64,000 nucleotides of DNA from Isoetes taiwanensis (taxonomy: Eukaryota; Streptophyta; Lycopodiopsida; Isoetales; Isoetaceae): NCBI GenBank assembly GCA_021234155.1, contig JAJEKV010000002.1, positions 18,405,592 to 18,469,591 of the forward strand. The letters are read 5' to 3'. The position numbers and the translations under genes were made by a program. This document shows, piece after piece, positions 57,646 to 64,000 of the stretch (positions are counted from its first letter, which is position 1; every line of letters begins with the position of its first letter). The notes beneath the pieces are model-generated. The model had not been told where the DNA came from and ran no database searches. It was given only the letters and a program-made list of their open reading frames with translations.

Positions 57646-59750
57646 CGTGCCTCTAAGCTGCCCCCTAATCCTCCATATTACAATTATATATTAGAGATAT
57701 GCATAACTAAGAATTTATCCTTTTATTGGGGTCGTCTTCTTAAGGTGTGTATTCATGTTTTTTATTCCCTTTGCACCCAAAGTCACAAACAATGATTTGT
57801 AGTTTTGCATGATCTATTCATTTCTTGATGATTACCACATAGTTGAAATCCATCTTTCTTTATGAAGAAATCTATCCCTTTTTGTCTCTGTTATGCTCCA
57901 TGTTGAAATGCATCTTTCTTTATGAAAATTCCTTTTTTCTTTTGTCCTCTTATGCCCTGCTCTATTTGTGAGTTATGTAGATTGACGAGAACGTTCAGAG
58001 GGAAATTATTAACCACAGGTCTTTGTGGCATCCTAACATCATGCATTTGAAGGAAGTCAGTTCTTTTTTATTTTTATTTTTTGTTGCCCCTCGGGGAGGA
58101 GGTGAGCGGGGATGGTCAGCAGATTGGCCTACTTTGAAAGCTCATAACTCCACTTGTAGACACCCGATTGGTCTGATTTTTGTTTCTTTGAACAGATTAG
58201 CTCTCAAGCTTTCTAGAATAGTGTTTTTTTTTTTTTTTTTTTTTTTTGCTGTTTTGATCAAAAAATCTAGGCCTCGGTTCTCTTCAAACTGAAAGAGCAT
58301 GTTTTGTGGGCAACCCCCCTATTACGTCTTCTCCTAGCACGACATTCTTATAGGATCTGCCAGCAGAAATTTTTGGACGGAAAAAAAAGCGAACCCTGAT
58401 ATTTCCGGCGTTCCAAAATGTTTACCGAAAACTTTTCCGGCATCAGAAAACTAACAGCGCGTGGGCAAAAGTTTTCAGGGTTTTGAAACAACATGTAATA
58501 CATGCCAGCTTGGGATTACTTTGATTTTGTTATCAAATTATTTCTGATAATTTCATCTCAACCTGCACCTCAATTTTGCATAATACAATTTACAGAAACA
58601 GATTACAAAGACTGAAATTTTACATTCCAAGATTAACTCCAAGATTACGAAACAAGATTTCAGATTCCAAGGTTAACTCCAAGATTACAAAACAAGGTTA
58701 ACTCCAAAATTTCAAGGTTTATCAGACAGATTACAAATTGTTTATTCAAGGTCGATTCTTATCCAAAGCATGACTGATGACTGCTGCTAAACCCTTGAGA
58801 TCAAAACCTGAAACATACTCTGGTAGGTCCAAAAAAAAAGTCACTGAACACCTCAAAATAGTAAAGATCCGTAAAAAAACATCACTGTAAAGATCGGCCA
58901 GCAAATCCTCGCTTTAGAAGTCGCCAAGTTGCTTTAGAAGTCGCCATAGCCAACTGATCTGCAGAAAACACCAAGATAATCGCCACCGCCAACAAATCCG
59001 TGCACTAGAAGTCGCCAAGGTCCCAACTAGAAGTCGCCAAGATGCTTTACAAGTCGTCAAGTAGCCGCCATAGCCAACTGATCTGTAGAAAACACCAAGA
59101 TAATCGCCACCGCCAGCAAATCTGCGCACTAGAAGTCACCAAGCTCCCAACTACAAGTCGCCATAGCCAACTGATCAAGCCTGTGCGGAAAACACAAAGA
59201 TAATCGCCAGCGCCATGCAAATATTAGCTAGAAAGACGCACACAGACCTCTACTGCCGACTTCAGACCAAGCACCAGCATTAGGAGACCAAGCGCCATCA
59301 CTGGAGCTCCGGCAAGATCACTACATGTGCCATAGCCAGGAGCTCCGCCAAAAAAAAAGAAAAAAAAAGGCTTTATAAAGTTTGTCGATGTGGTAATCGG
59401 GCGCGGGACACGCCATGCGCCAGATTCCCAATCAAGCAGATATTACGATTTAGAAAATTTTCCCTCGATTTTCCGGGAAATAATCCGCTCGACGGTACCT
59501 CCAGCAATGGCGGCACACTCGCGGCTCCGCCTCGCAGATTATTTCTCGAAAAATCCTCGGGAGAGATTTTCCCTTATACGAAAACGCCGAAATACCAGCG
59601 CGGCGTTTTTTTTTAAGCTAGCAGCGATAGGGTGAGCTGGCGGCGCCGTCACGGCTTCGCCGCTCACTGTGCATGTGACGTCATTGGCATCACTTTTCGG
59701 AGCGAAAGCGCCGCCCCGGATTTTACCCATTACAAAATTTCGAAACTTAT
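57646..59750. other. spacer with poly-T and degenerate repeats
   Basis: No gene supported. A poly-T of about 24 lies at 58226-58250. A degenerate array of AAGATTACAAAACAAGGTT-like words spans 58570-58740. The GC content rises at 59390-59740, with many CpG dinucleotides, just before the second hydroxylase copy; this may act as its promoter and is absent from copy 1. Confidence 0.35.
58928..59220. repeat. tandem repeat, about 124 bp
   Basis: CATAGCCAACTGATCTG, AAAACACCAAGATAATCGCC, ACCGCC and ACTAGAAGTCGCCAAG recur from 58945, 59069 and (shorter) 59162. The repeated AGTCGCC core gives a short internal periodicity. Confidence 0.75.
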
Positions 59751-59751
59751 T

Positions 59752-61763
59752 AATCAGCCTAGACATTTGAAGGAAAGTGCCGCAAGCAAGGGGAAATGGC
59801 AGATGGAGCCTCATCAGTTTCTAAGGAGACAATCCAAGCTTTAATAGATCTGCTTCTCGATGCGAAGAAATCTATTTCAGAGCGTTTTAGGGCTCTTTTC
59901 TCATTACGAAACCTAAAGGGTCAAGCTGCAGTTGTAACAGCCCTAATTATGGCAATGAAGGATGAATCTAATCTCTTGGCTCATGAGGCTGCCTTTGCCC
60001 TAGGGCAAATGCAAGATATTTCTGCCGTTCCGGCACTGATCGAGGTTTTAAGGGACCAGAAGTGTTTTCATCCAATTGTCAGACATGAGGCAGCTGAGGC
60101 TTTAGGAGCAATTGGAGCAGAACAGGGGCTAGAACATTTGAGATGGGCACTTGTGCATGATTCGGCTCAAGAAGTAAGAGAAACTTGTGAATTGGCATTG
60201 AAAAGAATATCAGAAAGGCATGTCTTAGGGGATCAGGGAGAAGGAAATATTTATTCTCCATATTTAACTGTTGATCCAGCAATGTCGACTGCATTGCCCA
60301 CTGGATTAGATGATGAATCACTCAAAAGGATGCTTCTTAACGAAGATATGCCTATGTATGATAGATATGCTGCATTGTTTGCTTTGAGAAACAGAGGAGG
60401 GGAAGCCAATGTGAATGCCATAGTCGCTGCACTCGATGCAAACAGTGCCCTTCTCAGACATGAAGTGGCGTATGTTTTGGGGCAAATGCAGGATAAATGC
60501 AGCAGTGCCGCCCTATCAAAAACTTTAGAAGATGTTTCAGAGCATCCAATGGTTAGGCATGAAGCTGCAGAAGCACTTGGCGCCATTGCAGATGCTAATA
60601 GTATTGATCTTTTGCAAAAGTTTTCCAAGGATCCAGAGCCTATTGTGCATCAAAGTTGTGAAGTGGCATTGACTATGCTAGAATTTGAGCGGAATGGTAA
60701 TGTGTTCGAATTTTTTTTCCAGGAAATCCTGAGCATGTAATGGGTAAAATGTCTTGGCAATTTAAACTAATTTTTTCGTAATGGAAAAGGACATCCTTAG
60801 TTCTATAGTCTCTGAGAGGCTTATATGCTGGCAAACTATTTGGACTAGTTGATGTTCTGGTTGACAATTGTAGAAGGTATTCTTTTCTTGACTGGGTTTG
60901 TGATAAAATCTCCTGCTCTATTATGCAATCTTTCAATTATCCTTCATTTAATGGCAAGTTCTTAATTCTCCCAATTCTGGAGTACGGATTAAGAAAATTT
61001 GTGTTTTTCCATATTTTCTTGGTGTCTGTTGGTGAAAATTTATTATAGAAGAGTTCTTGTATGAATCGCTTTACCATACCACAATATGTCTATACCCCTC
61101 ACTGAACCATCTGTATTTTTCTTCAAGCCAATTGCCATGTCCATGATGTTATTACCGAAAATTGTTGATGTCAGCATCATTATTCGTCAGCTGATAGGCA
61201 TGTCCTTACAGAAACCTATTACCTGGACTTCTAAGACTTTAGGACACTTGATCTGGTTGCCCGTGAATTTCAGGTTAGAGATTATGTTAAGCACTTTCTA
61301 TTTTACAGATATTTGTTCAGTTGCTAACATGGATGAGTAGTCTTTATGTGTATTTATAGGTTTGTTTTCTTCTTGGATTGTAGCTTGAAAATTGCAGGTT
61401 GAGATTTAAAGGAAGTTTTGTAGGGTCTTCATTCGATATAGAAACATTGGGTTACAAATCTTTAATTTCAGCTACCACTATCCTTGTTATTTATCGGATC
61501 TTAAATTGGCATTATATCTGGTTCCTACCATTTGGACTTTTGTTTCTGATAGCAAACTGGATTACAAATTACAGGAATCTCACAGGAGAAGTAATAACAT
61601 TGTACTAAGAAGATGGTAGCTGTCCATCATTATATAGTGCAGAAAGCAGTGCAGTTATAGTTGCAGGGCAGTTGACAATTTAGCTTCTCCCTTATATAGT
61701 GCAGAAAGCAGTGCAGTGCAGTTACAGTGGCAGGGCAGTTGACAATGCAGAAAGCAGTGCAGT
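59752..61763 (+). repeat. segmental duplication module B (DOHH), copy 2
   Basis: Partner of 41150-43155, 18.6 kb downstream and in the same orientation; a few percent divergence by eye, including small indels in the 3' region. Ends in the same GCAGAAAGCAGTGCAG repeat tract. Confidence 0.9.
59796..60740 (+). CDS. DOHH: deoxyhypusine hydroxylase, copy 2
   Basis: 314 residues, the same enzyme as at 41211, with the His-Glu pairs at 63-64, 97-98, 222-223 and 255-256 and the full [15 protein letters not shown] segment that is shortened in copy 1. It acts in the cytosol in the second step of eIF5A hypusination. Substitutions relative to copy 1 include Cys for Gly at position 90 and Pro for Leu at 161. 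The upstream region differs from copy 1 and is CpG-rich, so this copy may keep the ancestral promoter. No introns. On length and completeness it is the better candidate for the functional gene. Confidence 0.93.
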   Translation: MADGASSVSKETIQALIDLLLDAKKSISERFRALFSLRNLKGQAAVVTALIMAMKDESNLLAHEAAFALGQMQDISAVPALIEVLRDQKCFHPIVRHEAAEALGAIGAEQGLEHLRWALVHDSAQEVRETCELALKRISERHVLGDQGEGNIYSPYLTVDPAMSTALPTGLDDESLKRMLLNEDMPMYDRYAALFALRNRGGEANVNAIVAALDANSALLRHEVAYVLGQMQDKCSSAALSKTLEDVSEHPMVRHEAAEALGAIADANSIDLLQKFSKDPEPIVHQSCEVALTMLEFERNGNVFEFFFQEILSM

Positions 61764-62729
61764 TATAGTGGCATAAACTCAAATCTGACTCTCAATGACA
61801 GCAGCACTGTTACGAACTGCAATATGGATCAAGCTAAGTCCACACGGGACCATCAGAGAAGTATGGCCACAGCCAAAAGAACAGCGGAGTGAATAACTCA
61901 CCACCCAACTCACCTTCCAATATCATCTGGGACAGATTCTGCAGGAGGATATTTAGATATCCGTTTTTGCAAAACCTGTTTGGGACAATTTAAAGTTTCC
62001 TCTTATCTGTTGACTAAACAGAGAATGTGCAGATTTCATCAGATATATGAAATCAGAGAGTGTTTAGATTCACCAAGTATTATGGAGGTTCCATTGTCTC
62101 CTTGGAGACCAACAACCTTGTATGTTATTGGCTGTTGGGCTATTATGGTTAGAGATGTGTTAACTCTGTTTTTTTATGTATAAACTAATTCTGCAGATCA
62201 AGGGGCTAAGACGAATAGGTTCTTCATGCCTGAATACCCATCCTTCTCACTCATGAGCCCAGTCTGAACTTCACTGTCTCCCTCACTGTTACCTTTACTT
62301 TTCCTCCCCTGCGCCCTCACCCTGACCACCCTCACAATCACTGGCATCCTCCCACGCCTCCTCCTTCTCGCCCCCCTCACTATCGCCACCATCCCCATAT
62401 TCTGATTTAAAAACGAAGTAAATGAACAAAGATGATATTATGTAGGATTGGTACTTGTAGTCTGTATTGTAAACTTGCTCCATTTTGAGATTTTATGATG
62501 CATTCTTTTGGGTAGACGCATATGTACATGTTGTCAGGTGTTAAAATCTAATTTTGTATTTAGCAATATGTGCATGGTGGCAGAATCTGCCAATAAGTTG
62601 ATGGCAAAACACGATTGACCATAATGGTTGTATCTCTGTAACAGTAGGCAATATGCTATAATGGTCCATTGCAAGGTGTGCTTTTAGTTTTGCATTTCTC
62701 TTATGCGTGAAGCTTGTATCTTTTCACAG
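61764..62729. other. spacer before the right-edge gene
   Basis: No firm gene. The minus strand at 62285-62420 codes an acidic Gly/Glu/Asp-rich run (EYGDGGDSEGGEKEEAWED), probably low complexity. Upstream exons of the gene at 62730 may lie here but were not identified. Confidence 0.3.
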
Positions 62730-63676
62730 GTTGAAAAAGCCAAGAGAAGTGAGGAACTATTGGTACGCAAATGTGCAGAATTGGAGTGCAGGTCCCTAAA
62801 ATGCATAATTTTACTTTTCTAGTTGCACGGTGTTTTAACTCCCATCCCTACCTAATAGACAACGGATTGTTTTTACAGATTAGAAGAGATAACTAGGTTT
62901 TATGAAATGGAGCACAAGTCAAATGGTGACCTGCAAAGGGTGTTGGCCAATGCCACTCTGGACATTGAAGTATTTACTCAGGTTTGTACGACACACACGG
63001 CTAAACTTCTTTTGTTAGTTGGTTAAGGAGACTGGATTATGATAAGTCCCCCCGTAGCAATATTACATCATGTTCCTGTAGCATGGTTACATCATGTTCT
63101 CCTGGCCTGATGTGAGATAAACTTGGGGAACGTACAATGATAAATTAAGATGCAGGTCTTGGAGTTCCATCATGTGTGCAGCCTTCACCAGATAATCTAT
63201 GCCTCTCTAAAAACAGGTCCCAGCAAGCTGCAGCTGGACAGAGCAGTGAAATCATTGTTTCACTAGTCTCTATGAGTGCATAAAGAGGTGGATGCACATT
63301 GGGAGTTAAAATTGAAAAATAGTATATGCATTTTCGGTTTTTATTGTAGAAGGCATGCCCCTCGCATTAACGGGGGTTGGGGGGGTGTGTGTGTGTGCAC
63401 AAATAAAGTCAGCATATGACTATCATTCTATGTTTGTTGCAGTTGGATAGGGCAATGAAAGATATATTATGACTCATTTTATTCCTATAGGTCATTCAAA
63501 GACTGTGGACAGCATTTAAGATATCTGATGATCTTGAGGACGTATCTGATGGAAGAATGGCAGAAGATGGCTGGAGGGCGAAAGCAAACTGTTTATTGAA
63601 TAAGCTTGACGGTAATTGGGTGCTCTGCGAGAACAAACTGGAAGGCTATGATAAAGGAGGGTTGGAAGAGAGTTCT
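62730..63676 (+). CDS. three internal exons of a coiled-coil-like gene
   Basis: Exons 62730-62791 (20 codons plus 2 bases), 62879-62981 (1 base plus 34 codons) and 63491-63676 (62 codons) join in one frame with CAG|G or equivalent acceptors and GT donors. The last ends at TCT|GTAAGT. Sequence pieces: KAKRSEELLVRKCAELECR, LEEITRFYEMEHKSNGDLQR, TLDIEVFTQVIQRLWTAFK and LLNKLDGNWVLCENKLEGY. The first two exons are charged with a heptad-like Leu spacing, suggesting coiled coil. Phase agreement at both junctions makes it a convincing gene. Family not recognised; 5' exons and the continuation past 63676 are missing. Confidence 0.65.
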
Positions 63677-63846
63677 GTAAGTCCAAATTCTTATAGGATT
63701 TTATAACGTTTGAAATGGCAATTATTCACTATCTGTGCTCTACTTAGCTTTGGAGCACCTGCTGTAGAAGGACAAGCTACGATACAATATTAACAACTTG
63801 TGGAATCCAATCGTTGCATGTTATCTATGCTATGCAGATGGGCCTT

Positions 63847-63881
63847 CCCCCACCCCCCCACCCCCCCACCCCCTCCCCCCC
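63847..63881 (-). repeat. C-rich tract with G-quadruplex potential on the minus strand
   Basis: Five runs of four to eight C separated by single A or T bases. On the minus strand this satisfies the G3+N1-7 quadruplex pattern. It lies in the intron or 3' side of the right-edge gene. Confidence 0.8.
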
Positions 63882-64000
63882 GGATGGGCCCTCCCTCCTC
63901 CCTAGCTGAGACTTCCTTGGCTGGCTTTTGTTTCTTGAAAAGCAGTAGCTGATCAAGGTACTGGTTTGCAAGAACAGTTAAGATGTTTAATTCTCTTGGC

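Noticed and set aside
57374-57646. 90-codon minus-strand ORF across the HSE cluster
   Set aside because: The RRFQKEVRLFEKEVR repeats simply reflect the nTTCnnGAAn promoter sites; the region is read as promoter, not protein.
1-64000. CRISPR array or bacterial operon
   Set aside because: Tandem repeats present lack regular unique spacers, and gene structure is eukaryotic with GT-AG introns.

Overview
The window looks like nuclear DNA of a land plant with a large, repeat-rich genome. The evidence is GT-AG introns, a eukaryotic deoxyhypusine hydroxylase, plant-type LINEs with DUF4283-like ORF1 and zf-RVT ends, a Helitron, tRNA-derived SINE heads and a CACTA-associated DUF8039-like domain. The mix of elements (DUF7869 transposase, an HUH endonuclease, a ParB-like/methyltransferase-like ORF set) would suit a non-flowering plant such as a fern, lycophyte or bryophyte better than a typical angiosperm, but this is inference. 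No tRNA, rRNA, CRISPR array or bacterial operon was seen.

Layout. 0-8 kb: a LINE scrap, then exons of an unidentified minus-strand gene whose intron space holds a LINE fold-back (4.37-6.48 kb). 8.4-10.9 kb: a broken minus-strand HUH endonuclease gene, resembling the Replitron group of transposons. 12.3-12.9 kb: two clean exons of an unknown plus-strand gene. 13.0-18.6 kb: a decayed LINE with ORF1 and ORF2, cut off at its 3' side. 18.6-26.4 kb: the most unusual block. It holds a minus-strand, spliced and decayed gene set joining a ParB/sulfiredoxin-like domain to a methyltransferase-like domain, and a family of GGCGCC-centred palindromes. Inside this block lies a 2.17-kb terminal-inverted-repeat element with at least eight perfect copies of a 16-bp palindrome. 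26.5-29.5 kb: a plus-strand pseudogene with DUF8039-like and DUF7869-like domains. 30-32.7 kb: satellites, an unknown ORF and a cluster of four hairpins.

32.7-61.8 kb is organised by two pairs of same-order direct duplications. Module A (32.72-35.39 and 47.28-49.28 kb) and the deoxyhypusine hydroxylase module (41.15-43.16 and 59.75-61.76 kb) suggest an old tandem segmental duplication whose spacers were later filled by different insertions. These include a minus LINE end at 35.5-36.8 kb, a GC-rich plus LINE at 49.5-52.6 kb, a Helitron at 52.7-54.6 kb, a hAT-like MITE at 45.4-46.3 kb and SINE heads near 44 kb. An unidentified spliced gene lies at 37.2-37.8 kb, an apparently orphan heat-shock promoter at 57.4-57.5 kb, and three clean exons of a coiled-coil-like gene at 62.7-63.7 kb run toward the right edge.

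The best intact coding units are the two hydroxylase copies. Both keep all four His-Glu iron-ligand pairs; one has lost three codons. Almost everything else is mobile DNA in various states of decay.
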